This document shows, in pieces, positions 7,155 to 15,629 of a stretch of 36,144 nucleotides of DNA. Numbering within the stretch: the first letter of the stretch is position 1; each line of letters begins with the position of its first letter. Origin of the DNA: an uncultured Oscillospiraceae bacterium (GTDB lineage: Bacteria; Bacillota; Clostridia; Oscillospirales; Ruminococcaceae); the NCBI GenBank assembly GCA_934513685.1, contig CAKSWY010000024.1, forward strand, positions 1-36,144, in the 5' to 3' direction. Position numbers and translations under genes: made by a program. The notes beneath the pieces were generated by a model. That model had not been told where the DNA came from. It worked only from the letters and a program-made list of their open reading frames with translations, and did no database searches.

Positions 7155-8465
7155 TTACTGTTCCGCGGGAAACTGGTTCTTGTAGCGCTTACGGGCAGCG
7201 CCATACTCCAAATGAGGTTTTTCACCGTTTACGGTGTCCTCATCCACCACCACACGAATGATGGTCGGATCGCTGGGAATCTCATACATCACTGGGGTGA
7301 GCAGATTTTCCACAACGCTGCGCAGTCCGCGTGCGCCGCTCTTGCGCTCGATGGTCTTGCGTGCAATTGCACGCAGGGCCTTATCGGTAAACTCCAGCTG
7401 AACGTTGTCCATCTTGAACAGGGCCTGATACTGCTTGATCAGGCTGTTCTTGGGCTCCTTCAGCACACGTACCAGCGCGTCTTCATCCAGGTCGTCCAAA
7501 ACAGTGATGACCGGGACACGGCCGATCAGTTCGGGGATCAAGCCGAACTTCACGAGGTCATGCGGCTCCACCTGGCGCAGCAGCTCGCGCGATGCCTTGT
7601 CGCCGGTGTCTCGCAGATGGCTGCCGAAGCCCAGCGCCGAGGTATCGGTACGGCGCTGAATGTGCTTCTCCAGCCCATCAAACGCACCGCCGCAGATGAA
7701 CAGGATGTTCTTGGTGTTGATCTGGATAAACTCCTGCTGGGGGTGCTTGCGGCCGCCTTGAGGCGGCACATTACTGACGGTACCCTCCAGAATCTTCAGC
7801 AGCGCCTGCTGCACACCCTCGCCGCCGACATCGCGCGTAATCGACGGATTTTCGCTGCGGCGGGTAATCTTGTCAATCTCATCAATGTAGATGATACCGA
7901 TTTCGGCCTTCGGAATGTCAAAGTCCGCCGCCTGAATGAGTTTCAACAGGATGTTCTCCACATCCTCACCCACATAACCGGCTTCCGTCAGTGTGGTTGC
8001 ATCGGCAATGGCAAAGGGGACTCCTAGCATCTTAGCCAACGTCTGGGCCAGCAGTGTTTTGCCAACGCCAGAGGGACCCAACAGCAGAACATTGCTCTTC
8101 TGAAGCTCCACATCGTTGTCCTGCCCGCTGAGGATTCTCTTATAGTGGTTATACACGGCCACCGACAGCACAGTTTTCGCGTCATCCTGCCCGATCACAT
8201 ACTGATCCAGGCCGGCTTTGATTTCAGCCGGGGTCATGATGTTGACCGAAGGAATCGCAGGAGAATTGGCGGGGCGGCGGGTACGTGCACCTGCGCGAGG
8301 CATGGGATCATCGTCATGCACGATCGAATAGCACAGTTCAATGCACTCGCTGCAAATGTTTACGCCCGGCCCCATGACCATGCGCTCCACAGACTCCTGG
8401 CTTTTGCCGCAGAAGCTGCAGATTGCGCTTTTGGTTTTGTCTTTTCCGGAATTGTTGTTAGCCAT
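7155..8465 (-). CDS. clpX: ClpX, ATPase subunit of the ClpXP protease
   Basis: The 436 residues are a standard ClpX. The N-terminal zinc-binding domain has C16/C19 and C38/C41. The AAA+ module has Walker A GPSGVGKT (130-137), Walker B IYIDEI (192-197) and a sensor/arginine-finger region near RRTDTS. The ClpP-docking loop is LGF (278-280) in place of the more usual IGF. ClpX unfolds tagged proteins and feeds them to ClpP. The gene lies 46 nt after clpP on the same strand, a conserved order. A GGGAG site precedes the ATG by 4 nt, which is short. Confidence 0.98.
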   Translation of the reverse strand: MANNNSGKDKTKSAICSFCGKSQESVERMVMGPGVNICSECIELCYSIVHDDDPMPRAGARTRRPANSPAIPSVNIMTPAEIKAGLDQYVIGQDDAKTVLSVAVYNHYKRILSGQDNDVELQKSNVLLLGPSGVGKTLLAQTLAKMLGVPFAIADATTLTEAGYVGEDVENILLKLIQAADFDIPKAEIGIIYIDEIDKITRRSENPSITRDVGGEGVQQALLKILEGTVSNVPPQGGRKHPQQEFIQINTKNILFICGGAFDGLEKHIQRRTDTSALGFGSHLRDTGDKASRELLRQVEPHDLVKFGLIPELIGRVPVITVLDDLDEDALVRVLKEPKNSLIKQYQALFKMDNVQLEFTDKALRAIARKTIERKSGARGLRSVVENLLTPVMYEIPSDPTIIRVVVDEDTVNGEKPHLEYGAARKRYKNQFPAEQ

Positions 8466-8511
8466 AAAACTCCCTATTTGATCACTCGCCGAACCATGCT
8501 CGGCAACGGGG

Positions 8512-9096
8512 TTAACGATTGGTAATCACTTTGTCGATCAGGCCATACTCAGCCGCCTGCTGGGCGGTCAGATAATTGTCCCGCTCGGTATCCATCTGAA
8601 TGGTCTCCAACGGCTGCCCGGTGTACTCACTCAGCAGCCCGTTCAGCTTGTTTTTCAGATGAACAATGTGATCGGCATGGATCTTGATGTCCGTAGCCTG
8701 CCCCTGAAGGCCCTGCATCAAAGGCTGGTGAATCATGATTTCCGCATTGGGCAGCGCCAGACGCTTGCCCTTCGTGCCGCTGGCCAACAAGAACGCACCC
8801 ATGGAGGCTGCCATGCCCATACAAATGGTGGACACATCGCACTTGATGTATTTCATCGTGTCGTGAATGGCCATACCGGCAGAAATGGAACCACCGGGGC
8901 TGTTGATATACAGGCTGATGTCCTTGTCAGGATCCTGGCCTTCCAGATACAGCAGCTGGGCTACCACCAGGCTGGCGGTGCTGTCGTTTACTTCGTCGCT
9001 CAGCATAATGATGCGATCGTTCAACAAACGGGAAAAAATGTCATAGGAACGCTCACCGCGAGCGGTTTGTTCCACCACGTAAGGTACCAAACTCAT
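8512..9096 (-). CDS. clpP: ClpP serine protease subunit
   Basis: The 194-residue protein aligns closely with Bacillus ClpP. The catalytic triad is intact: S98 in GMAASMGA, H123 in MIHQP and D173 in TERDN, shifted by one relative to Bacillus through a one-residue insertion after the histidine. The oxyanion glycines are in NSPGGSISAG (65-74). It forms the double heptameric proteolytic chamber used by ClpX and probably by the ClpC-like ATPase at 24717-26990. The start has a strong GGAGG site. It sits between tig and clpX. Confidence 0.98.
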   Translation of the reverse strand: MSLVPYVVEQTARGERSYDIFSRLLNDRIIMLSDEVNDSTASLVVAQLLYLEGQDPDKDISLYINSPGGSISAGMAIHDTMKYIKCDVSTICMGMAASMGAFLLASGTKGKRLALPNAEIMIHQPLMQGLQGQATDIKIHADHIVHLKNKLNGLLSEYTGQPLETIQMDTERDNYLTAQQAAEYGLIDKVITNR

Positions 9097-9136
9097 GAGT
9101 TTCGCCTCCTATATGCTTTTGTTTCGGATTTGTGAA

Positions 9137-9170
9137 AATTGACCGATACGCCCTTGCGCACCGGTCAATT
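9137..9170 (-). promoter_or_regulatory. Hairpin between tig and clpP
   Basis: AATTGACCG (9137-9145) and CGGTCAATT (9162-9170) form a 9-bp perfect inverted repeat in the 95-nt tig-clpP gap. On the minus strand it is followed by only a few Ts, so it may be a weak terminator or attenuator reducing tig transcription into clpP. Confidence 0.5.
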
Positions 9171-9191
9171 CAAACACTTGGGGGTTAAAAA

Positions 9192-10499
9192 TTACTGAGC
9201 GTCCGCAGCCTTGGCGGTCTCCTCGGTGATCTCGGCCTTGCTCTTGATGAAGTCAATGGCCTTGTTGATGGCCAGATCCTTCTTCACAGCCTCAGCGTCC
9301 ACCACAGCCTTGACCTTTTCAGGCTCCATCTTGTACTGGTCCGCAATGCGCTTGACCTCAGCCTCGAACTCCTCGTCGGAAGCCACGATGTTCTCCTTGG
9401 CAGCCACAGCCTCCAGAGCCAGACGGATCTTCACCTGCTTCTCAGCACGCTCAGCAAAGTTGGCACGGAAAGCAGCCATATCCTCGCCCACGTACTTCAG
9501 GTACTCTTCCAGCTTCAGGCCCTGCTGAGACAGACGATAACCGAAATCACGGATCATCTCATCCACAGAGTTGTCAACCATGGCCTGAGGAATCTCAGCC
9601 TGCATACCGTCGATCACCTGATCAACCAGGGCGTTCTCCACGTCCAGGTCGGCCTGCTGCTGATCGGCCTCTTCCATGTTCTTGCGGATGCTGGCGCGCA
9701 GTTCGTCCATGGTGTCGAACTCGCTCACGTCCTTCGCAAACTCGTCGTCCAGCTCAGGCAGCTCCTTGCTCTTCACTTCATGCAGCTTGATCTTGAACAC
9801 GGCGGGCTTGCCGGCCAGCTCAGCAGCCTGATAATCCTCAGGGAAGGTGACGTTCACGTCGAACTCATCACCGGCAGAATGGCCCTGAACCTGATCCTCG
9901 AAACCGGGGATGAAGGTGCCGGAACCCAGCTCCAGGTTGTAATGCTCAGCCTTGCCGCCCTCGAAGGCAACGCCATCCACAAAGCCTTCGAAATCGAGAT
10001 CAGCGGTATCGCCCAGACGAGCAGGCTCTTCGCTGGTGATCATGCGGGCATTGCGCTCACGCATACGGGTGATTTCTTCCTCAACCTGAGCATCGTCCAC
10101 GGGATGTACAGTCTTGGTGGCCTTCAGGCCAATGTACTCGCCCAGAGTGACCTCGGGCTTCACAGGCAGAACGGCCTTCAGCACAGCGCCGTCCGCAACA
10201 GACAAGGAAACCACCTCGGGCTGAGGGTTGCCCACAGGCTCCAGGCCTGCTTCCTTCACGGCAGCCTCATACTCGTCGGGGAACAGATCGTTGATGGCAT
10301 CCATCAGGAAAATGTCCTCGCCGTACATCTTCTCGATGGTCTTGCGGGGAGCATGGCCCTTGCGGAAGCCCTGCACAGTATACTTTTTGCCCTCGCGCTT
10401 GAACGCCTTGTCGGCAGCGGCGCACAGGGCCTCCGCATCGATGGAGAACTGCAGCTCGTACATGCTCTTTTCGAGTTTTTCACTTTTGATGAGTTTCAT
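9192..10499 (-). CDS. tig: Trigger factor, ribosome-associated chaperone
   Basis: I place the start at ATG 10499, preceded by GGAGG with 7 nt spacing, giving 435 residues. The frame can be opened upstream at a TTG, but that would put the ribosome site inside the gene. The ribosome-binding signature is GFRKGHAPRK (canonical GFRxGKxP, with His for Lys), followed by an FKBP-type PPIase domain (about 150-240) and an alpha-helical C-terminal chaperone domain rich in Glu and Lys. It binds L23 at the exit tunnel and shields nascent chains. It heads the tig-clpP-clpX-lon cluster. Confidence 0.97.
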   Translation of the reverse strand: MKLIKSEKLEKSMYELQFSIDAEALCAAADKAFKREGKKYTVQGFRKGHAPRKTIEKMYGEDIFLMDAINDLFPDEYEAAVKEAGLEPVGNPQPEVVSLSVADGAVLKAVLPVKPEVTLGEYIGLKATKTVHPVDDAQVEEEITRMRERNARMITSEEPARLGDTADLDFEGFVDGVAFEGGKAEHYNLELGSGTFIPGFEDQVQGHSAGDEFDVNVTFPEDYQAAELAGKPAVFKIKLHEVKSKELPELDDEFAKDVSEFDTMDELRASIRKNMEEADQQQADLDVENALVDQVIDGMQAEIPQAMVDNSVDEMIRDFGYRLSQQGLKLEEYLKYVGEDMAAFRANFAERAEKQVKIRLALEAVAAKENIVASDEEFEAEVKRIADQYKMEPEKVKAVVDAEAVKKDLAINKAIDFIKSKAEITEETAKAADAQ

Positions 10500-10604
10500 T
10501 CTATTTCCTCCAAACAAGAATTATCCTTGGAACCGTCCGGCCTGCGCCTGGCGCACGGAAAAAGTCGCCGCGGCCCTGGCCGACGCTGACAGCCATTCCT
10601 TGGT

Positions 10605-10633
10605 ATTATATCACAGGCTTTTTGTGATTTCCA
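10605..10633 (-). promoter_or_regulatory. Extended -10 promoter for tig
   Basis: The minus-strand element TGATATAAT has its TATAAT at 10605-10610 and a weak -35 (TGGAAA, 10628-10633) 17 bp upstream. It overlaps the 3' end of the phosphoesterase gene and would give a tig leader of about 100 nt. Confidence 0.6.
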
Positions 10634-11318
10634 TAGGTTTTTCAATTTTCAACGGGCAAAAATTTAAACCATCCGCTGAAATCAACCGATATGTGATGCC
10701 ATCCACGCTGCCCTGCACCGCATGACGAATAAAATTCCCATGCAGGTGCCCATAATAGCAGCGCCGAACACCATATTCCTTTAATAAGGCAATCACTTCC
10801 GGCGCGCTGGTGCCCGGGTAGACCGGCGGATAATGAAGAAACACCAGTTTCTCCCCTTCACCGGCCGCATCCAGGCTCGCGCGCAGGCGCCCAAGCTCCC
10901 GGTTCATGATCTTTTCGTCATGGGGTTCTCCGGCCTCAAACAGCCAGCTTCTGGTTCCGCACACGGCGTAGCCCTCCACTGTATAGCTGTTATTATGGAG
11001 CAGGTGAAGCGAATCAAAACCGTTGCTGGCAAAAAATGTGTTCATTTTATTGGCCGTCGTCCACCAATAATCATGGTTGCCCTTCAAAATCAGCTTCTGG
11101 CCGGGCAGACTGTGAATGAACGCAAAATCCTCCAGCGCATCCTCCAGCCGCATTGCCCAGCTGATGTCTCCTGCGAGCACCACCGTGTCTTCCGGGCTGA
11201 TCAGCCGCCGCCAATGCCCCTCCAGGCGAGCCACATGGTTTTCCCAGCCGGGAAAAATGTCCATGGGCTTGGATGCGCCCGAAGACAAATGAAGATCACC
11301 GATTGCAAAAAGTGCCAT
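10611..11318 (-). CDS. Calcineurin-like metallophosphoesterase
   Basis: The 235-residue protein carries the full metal-binding set of the family: GDLHL (7-11), GDISW (about 50-54), GNHDYWW (about 80-86), a histidine in FLHYPPV and GHLHG (about 195-199). These bind two metal ions for phosphoester hydrolysis. The GNHDYWW and YGHLHG variants mark a subfamily common in Clostridia whose substrate is unknown. The ribosome site AGGAGGGG is strong. It lies after the thrC terminator, so transcription would need a separate promoter or readthrough. The tig promoter lies within its last codons. Confidence 0.9.
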   Translation of the reverse strand: MALFAIGDLHLSSGASKPMDIFPGWENHVARLEGHWRRLISPEDTVVLAGDISWAMRLEDALEDFAFIHSLPGQKLILKGNHDYWWTTANKMNTFFASNGFDSLHLLHNNSYTVEGYAVCGTRSWLFEAGEPHDEKIMNRELGRLRASLDAAGEGEKLVFLHYPPVYPGTSAPEVIALLKEYGVRRCYYGHLHGNFIRHAVQGSVDGITYRLISADGLNFCPLKIEKPMEITKSL

Positions 11319-11366
11319 ATCTCCCCTCCTGCCCGTTTTGGAAAAGCCATTTCGTCATGAAACAGC

Positions 11367-11422
11367 AAAAAAACAGCCGCCGCGCAGAAGCAGGCCGTTC
11401 AAGCCCGCAACACGGCGGTTGC
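11367..11422 (-). terminator. Terminator of thrC
   Basis: On the minus strand CAACCGCCG and CGGCGGCTG pair with one mismatch around a long loop, followed by seven Ts. It lies about 30 nt after the thrC stop. Confidence 0.7.
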
Positions 11423-11449
11423 TTTGCGTATTATCGTTCTGTAAAGTGG

Positions 11450-12922
11450 TTACGCTTCACAGCTTTTTTGAGCCATCTCACCGATCTGCGAAGGCTCAAT
11501 TACCTGGTTAAATCGCTCCTGACGCCCACGCAGAGCAGCCAGACTGTTGGGCACCGGCACATTGGTCAATTCCTTCAGACCGTCCATCGCAGCAAAATCA
11601 CTCTGCGGTACCGCAGCCCCCAGGGCTGCCAGCACATCGCGCGGGAACTTGTACGGGCTGGCGGTACTCAGCACCACCATAGGGTTGCCGCTTTGGCTGG
11701 CAGCCTGATATTCCCGGGCCACTTTAAAGGCAACCGCGGTGTGCGGATCACACAGGTAGCCAACCTTTTGGTAGATGGCCTTGATCTCCTCGGCAACTTC
11801 TTCATCGCTGGCGCATCCGGCGGCAAAATCGGCACGGATGGTTCCCAGCGTGGACTGGTCCACCGTATAGCTTCCCTTTTCGGCCAGATCGGCCATCCAG
11901 GCTGCCACCTGTGCGTCGCTGCCCGTAATATGATACAGCAGCCGCTCCAGATTGGAAGAAACCAGAATGTCCATGGAGGGCGAAGTCGTCTTAAAAAATT
12001 CGCGCCGGGCATTGTAGGTTCCGGTCGCAAAGAATTCCGTCAGCACATTGTTGCGGTTCGAGGCGCACACCAGCTTGCCAACCGGAAGGCCCATCTGCTT
12101 GGCATAGTAGCCTGCCAGAATATCACCGAAGTTGCCGGTGGGAACACAGAAGTCAACCGGCTGACCCATCTCAATTTCGTGATTGCGTACCAGACGGCCA
12201 TACGCGGCAAAGTAGTACACGATCTGGGGAACCAGACGGCCCCAGTTGATGGAGTTGGCACTGGAAAGGCGAACATTCTTTTCCGCCAGATCGGCGGCCA
12301 GCTGTTTGTCGGCAAACACACGCTTTACGCCGGTCTGTGCATCGTCAAAGTTGCCCTTCACGGCGTACACACCTACGTTGCCGCCCTGCTGCGTGACCAT
12401 CTGAAGGCGCTGAATCTCACTGGTCCCGCTGTCGGGATAGAACACCAGAATTTTCACGCTGGGAATGTCCTTGTAGCCTTCCAGGGCGGCTTTTCCCGTA
12501 TCTCCCGAGGTGGCCACCAGAATCAGGGTCTGCTCCGTGCGGGCCAGATTCTTTTTCGCCTCCACCAAAAGCTTGGGCATCAACTGAAGGGCATAATCCT
12601 TGAAGGCGCAGGTCGGGCCATGCCACAGTTCCAGCGCATAGGTACGGCCTTCCACATGCTCCAATTGGCCAGCCTTGCCATCGAACGCTGCACCGTAGGT
12701 ATCAGCAGTTGCCTGCTTCAGGAAGCTCGGGTCATAATCTTCCAGATAATCGCTCAAAATGTGCGAAGCAAGCTGCGCATACTCCATTTGGCAAACCTTT
12801 TCCAGATCCACCTTAGGGAAGGACGCCGGGACAAAAAGCCCGCCATCCTGCGACAAGCCCTGAGCAATGGTCTGCGACGCGCTGACCTTTTCGTTCACAT
12901 TCCGCGTGCTAAAAAATTCCAT
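11450..12922 (-). CDS. thrC: Threonine synthase
   Basis: The 490-residue, PLP-dependent enzyme converts O-phospho-homoserine to threonine. The PLP lysine is K108 in GPTCAFKDYALQ; a phosphate-binding loop is in ATSGDTGKAAL (about 158-168). The N-terminus (FFSTRN, then GLSQDGGLFVP) and length match the long, class 2-type bacterial ThrC. GAGG lies 8 nt before the ATG. It has its own promoter and terminator and no other threonine-pathway gene nearby. No threonine leader peptide or riboswitch was recognised in the short upstream region. Confidence 0.96.
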   Translation of the reverse strand: MEFFSTRNVNEKVSASQTIAQGLSQDGGLFVPASFPKVDLEKVCQMEYAQLASHILSDYLEDYDPSFLKQATADTYGAAFDGKAGQLEHVEGRTYALELWHGPTCAFKDYALQLMPKLLVEAKKNLARTEQTLILVATSGDTGKAALEGYKDIPSVKILVFYPDSGTSEIQRLQMVTQQGGNVGVYAVKGNFDDAQTGVKRVFADKQLAADLAEKNVRLSSANSINWGRLVPQIVYYFAAYGRLVRNHEIEMGQPVDFCVPTGNFGDILAGYYAKQMGLPVGKLVCASNRNNVLTEFFATGTYNARREFFKTTSPSMDILVSSNLERLLYHITGSDAQVAAWMADLAEKGSYTVDQSTLGTIRADFAAGCASDEEVAEEIKAIYQKVGYLCDPHTAVAFKVAREYQAASQSGNPMVVLSTASPYKFPRDVLAALGAAVPQSDFAAMDGLKELTNVPVPNSLAALRGRQERFNQVIEPSQIGEMAQKSCEA

Positions 12923-12994
12923 ACTGTATTCCTCATTTTTGAAAGCGCAGAAAGCGCTGATCCATTCCGTTTACCATATCGAAACAGTATCTTT

Positions 12995-13023
12995 ATTATA
13001 CAATAAAAAAGGGCCTGTGAAAA
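12995..13023 (-). promoter_or_regulatory. Promoter of thrC
   Basis: A perfect TATAAT on the minus strand (12995-13000) lies 17 bp from a poor -35 (TTTTCA, 13018-13023). It is well placed, about 75 nt before the thrC start. Confidence 0.55.
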
Positions 13024-13118
13024 TCGGAAGGGTACAAAAAAGTGTCCGCGAGGGACGGTTGTTTTTCGTCAGGATTGCCAAACTGTTCTTTATTCAAATA
13101 CAGCCTCGGATTTTCCAC

Positions 13119-13484
13119 TCAGCCGCCCGCTTCAAATGCCCCGGGAAAGCAGCGTACCTGCCAGCCACCGGGGCAAGGAACGACCTCCACCACATCAAAC
13201 CGGATCTGCCGCTGTGCAAAATCTGGATGTTCCGTCAAAAACTGCCGTGCCGCCATCAAAATCCGCCGCCGCTTATGCACATCCACCGCTTCACGGGGGG
13301 CAGCTGCTGCGGGATTTGTGCGCGTTTTCACCTCTGCGATCACAACCAGATCCCGGCAGGTCAGAACCAAATCCAGTTCGCCCAAACGTGTCGCGTAATG
13401 ATGGGCAAACAGCCGAAAACCCAGCTTTTGATAGTAACGGGCCGCGACAGCCTCCCCTTGCACCCCCAATCCGCGGGTGCTCAT
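13119..13484 (-). CDS. yraN: YraN/UPF0102 family protein, nuclease-like fold
   Basis: A 121-residue protein with the restriction-endonuclease-like core of the family: GELDLVL (about 36-42) followed by VIAEVKTR (about 49-56), a PD-(D/E)xK-type arrangement. Its biological role is not established. ATG 13484 overlaps the rnhB stop as ATGA, so I prefer it over the TTG two codons upstream. The rnhB-yraN order is conserved in many bacteria. It is the last gene of the rplS-region run; only a weak hairpin plus T run (about 13035-13060) follows. Confidence 0.88.
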   Translation of the reverse strand: MSTRGLGVQGEAVAARYYQKLGFRLFAHHYATRLGELDLVLTCRDLVVIAEVKTRTNPAAAAPREAVDVHKRRRILMAARQFLTEHPDFAQRQIRFDVVEVVPCPGGWQVRCFPGAFEAGG

Positions 13485-14098
13485 GGCCAATACCCCAGCT
13501 TTTTCAAAAAGCTTCTGCGGTAAAAGGGCTGAATGCCATACTTTTCAATCAGCTCATAGTGCAGCTTTGTGGGATACCCTTTATGTTTCGCCAACTGATA
13601 TTGCGGATATTCCCGATCCAGCTGGATCATGTACCGGTCACGGGTGACCTTGGCCAGAATGGATGCCGCTCCGATGCTGGCGCTGACGCCGTCTCCCTTC
13701 ACCTGGCTGCCGCAGGGCATGGTCAATCCGGTCGGGCAGCGATTGCCGTCCACCAGGACAAAATTCGGAACAATGTCCAGCCCTTCCACCGCCTGGCGCA
13801 TTCCGGACATGGTTGCGTTCAGGATATTGTCCCGGTCAATCACATCCGGCCCGACCAAAACCACATTCCACGCTAAGGCACGGGCGCAAATCACATCGTA
13901 GAGAGCTTCCCGCTTCTTTTCGCTCAGCTTTTTGGAATCGTCAATGCCTTCGATGAGATCGTCCGGATTCAAAATCACGGCCGCACAGCATACCGGCCCG
14001 CACAGGGGGCCTCGCCCGGCCTCATCCACGCCGCAGAAAATCCCGTGTTCTGCGCGCACCTGCGCGTCAAACGCATAGTGATCACAGGTCGAGGTCAT
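13481..14098 (-). CDS. rnhB: Ribonuclease HII
   Basis: Removes RNA from RNA-DNA hybrids and single ribonucleotides from DNA. The catalytic D-E pair is in GVDEAGRGPLCGPV; the other conserved features are DDSKKLSEKKRE, an Asp in LVDGNR, and ASILAKVTRDR. I choose the second ATG (14098), 6 nt after GGAGG, giving 205 residues; the first ATG (14104) abuts the ribosome site with no spacing. The gene overlaps the end of rbgA by 17 nt, indicating translational coupling. Confidence 0.95.
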   Translation of the reverse strand: MTSTCDHYAFDAQVRAEHGIFCGVDEAGRGPLCGPVCCAAVILNPDDLIEGIDDSKKLSEKKREALYDVICARALAWNVVLVGPDVIDRDNILNATMSGMRQAVEGLDIVPNFVLVDGNRCPTGLTMPCGSQVKGDGVSASIGAASILAKVTRDRYMIQLDREYPQYQLAKHKGYPTKLHYELIEKYGIQPFYRRSFLKKLGYWP

Positions 14099-14993
14099 CT
14101 TCATCCTCCTCTGCCTGCCGACGAGGCGGGCGCTCCAGGCTGATTCGTCCCCACTTGCTGGCGCGGAACTCGTCCACCAGCATAATGGCGGCCCGCTCGG
14201 TGTTCACTTCGCCGCCGCTGATCAGCATACCACGGCGGCGGCCGATGGCTTCAAGCAGGGGCCACGGCTCCAGCGCCAGTTCCTCCTCGGTCAATTTATA
14301 GCGGGCGGCCAGCTTTTCCGGGTAAATTTCACGCACCTGAGAAAGCAGCCCCATTGCCAGCTCTTCGATGTCCAAAATGTCGTCTTTGATAGAACCGATG
14401 AAAGCCAGATTGGTGGCAATTTCCAGCGTGTCAAACTTTTTCCACAGCACGCCGGGCATATCCAGCAGATCAAAACCATCTACGGTTACCCACTGTTTGC
14501 CGCGGGTAACGCCCGGCTTGTCCGCAGCCTTGGCCCGCGCCGAACCTGCAAATGTATTGATGAACGTGGATTTTCCCACATTGGGAATACCCACCACCAT
14601 CACGCGAATGCGGGCGCCTGTCATGCCGCGGCTGGCCCGGCGGCGGGTCAGGTCTTCCAGTTCCCGCTCGATCGCCTGCTTTACGGCCGCCGCTCCGCCT
14701 TTCTGCTTGGCGCTGATGGCCAGGCAGCCTGCACCGGCGCTTTTGAAATATTTTACCCACTGGGCCGTAATGGTCGGGTCCGCCAGATCCGCCTTGTTCA
14801 TCACATAAAGGTGCGGCTTTGTCGCTGTAATCCGTTCAATCTCGGGGTTCAGGCTGCTGAGCGGAATGCGCGCATCCAGAAGCTGAAGAACGGCATCCAC
14901 GTTGCGAATGTCCGCTTCCATCAAACGAAGCGTTTTTGCCATGTGGCCAGGGAACCACTGGATGTTCTGACGATTGACAAATTCCTGACTCAT
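14082..14993 (-). CDS. rbgA: RbgA/YlqF, circularly permuted 50S-assembly GTPase
   Basis: The 303-residue protein has the GTPase motifs in permuted order: G4 NKADL (66-70), a G5-like SAK (about 94-96), then G1 GIPNVGKS (135-142), G2 threonine at about 163, and G3 DMPGVLW (178-184). The N-terminal WFPGHMAKT is a family signature. RbgA drives late maturation of the 50S subunit. It starts as ATGA over the lepB stop, with GGAGG 6 nt upstream. The C-terminal acidic tail overlaps rnhB. The rplS-lepB-rbgA-rnhB order is typical for Firmicutes. Confidence 0.96.
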   Translation of the reverse strand: MSQEFVNRQNIQWFPGHMAKTLRLMEADIRNVDAVLQLLDARIPLSSLNPEIERITATKPHLYVMNKADLADPTITAQWVKYFKSAGAGCLAISAKQKGGAAAVKQAIERELEDLTRRRASRGMTGARIRVMVVGIPNVGKSTFINTFAGSARAKAADKPGVTRGKQWVTVDGFDLLDMPGVLWKKFDTLEIATNLAFIGSIKDDILDIEELAMGLLSQVREIYPEKLAARYKLTEEELALEPWPLLEAIGRRRGMLISGGEVNTERAAIMLVDEFRASKWGRISLERPPRRQAEEDEDDLDL

Positions 14994-15529
14994 GCAATTC
15001 CTCCAAACTGACCAATCGGGAAAATCCGAAGGAGCACGCGCCCCAGGATGTCCCTGCTGTCCACAAAGCCCACATCGGAAAAGCGGCTGTCGGTCGAATG
15101 ATTGCGATTGTCGCCCATCACAAACACACAGCCTTCCGGCACGGTGACCTGCCCGGCCATGTCCCCAGCTTCATAGGTAGACTCTGCCGTATAAGGCTCT
15201 TCCAGTGCCTGGCCGTTCACATACACCAGGCCCTTCTCCGTATCCAGTTCCACCGTGTCGCCCTCACAGGCGATGATGCGCTTCACAAGCGGTTTGCCCA
15301 AATTGGTGTATCCGTCCAGCACCACCACATCCCCCTTTTTCGGGGTGTAAAAGGTGCTCTGAATCAGCAGCCGATCCCCCCAATGCAGGGTGGGCACCAT
15401 CGAATTGCCGCTGACCGCCACAACGCGAACCACAAAGGTAAACACGACCACCAGTACAATCAACGCAAAAATCAGCGAATCATACCATTCCAGCAGATTT
15501 TGATTTTTCTGTTCACGTTCCTTTTTCAT
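14990..15529 (-). CDS. lepB: Signal peptidase I
   Basis: The start is ATG 15529 with GGAGG 7 nt upstream, giving 179 residues. A longer frame reading back over rplS is not real. There is one N-terminal membrane segment (about 19-37). The catalytic serine is S43 in SGNSMVPTL, the general base is K83 in GKPLVKRI, and box E is VMGDNRNHSTDSR. It removes signal peptides from exported proteins at the outer face of the membrane. It has a likely promoter (TATAAT at 15579-15584) between the two hairpins upstream. Confidence 0.95.
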   Translation of the reverse strand: MKKEREQKNQNLLEWYDSLIFALIVLVVVFTFVVRVVAVSGNSMVPTLHWGDRLLIQSTFYTPKKGDVVVLDGYTNLGKPLVKRIIACEGDTVELDTEKGLVYVNGQALEEPYTAESTYEAGDMAGQVTVPEGCVFVMGDNRNHSTDSRFSDVGFVDSRDILGRVLLRIFPIGQFGGIA

Positions 15530-15544
15530 TGCCGTGCCTCCACG

Positions 15545-15577
15545 AAAAAACGGGCGGAGAAGCTGAACTCTGCCCGG
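15545..15577 (-). promoter_or_regulatory. Terminator-like hairpin at the 5' end of the lepB leader
   Basis: On the minus strand CGGGCAGAG and CTCCGCCCG (15551-15576) form a 9-bp stem with one mismatch and an 8-nt loop, followed by TTTTTT, then the lepB ribosome site. A perfect TATAAT (15579-15584) is directly upstream, so a transcript from it would begin with this hairpin. It may also be a second terminator for rplS. Confidence 0.55.
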
Positions 15578-15585
15578 TATTATAA

Positions 15586-15619
15586 AGAAAAAAGGGACAA
15601 TTTCTTGTCCCTTTTTTCT
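15586..15619 (-). terminator. Terminator of rplS
   Basis: AAAAAAGGGACAA and TTGTCCCTTTTTT form a perfect stem with a 4-nt loop, starting about 11 nt after the rplS stop and ending in a T run on the minus strand. Confidence 0.85.
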
Positions 15620-15629
15620 TCGGTGATTA

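Noticed and set aside
9097..9191. CtsR heat-shock operator before clpP
   Set aside because: GGTCAA occurs twice but as an inverted pair, not the direct heptad repeat of CtsR boxes. It fits a hairpin better.
11273..13006. A 577-codon open frame on the plus strand
   Set aside because: It is antisense to thrC and part of the phosphoesterase, with no ribosome site and no domain.
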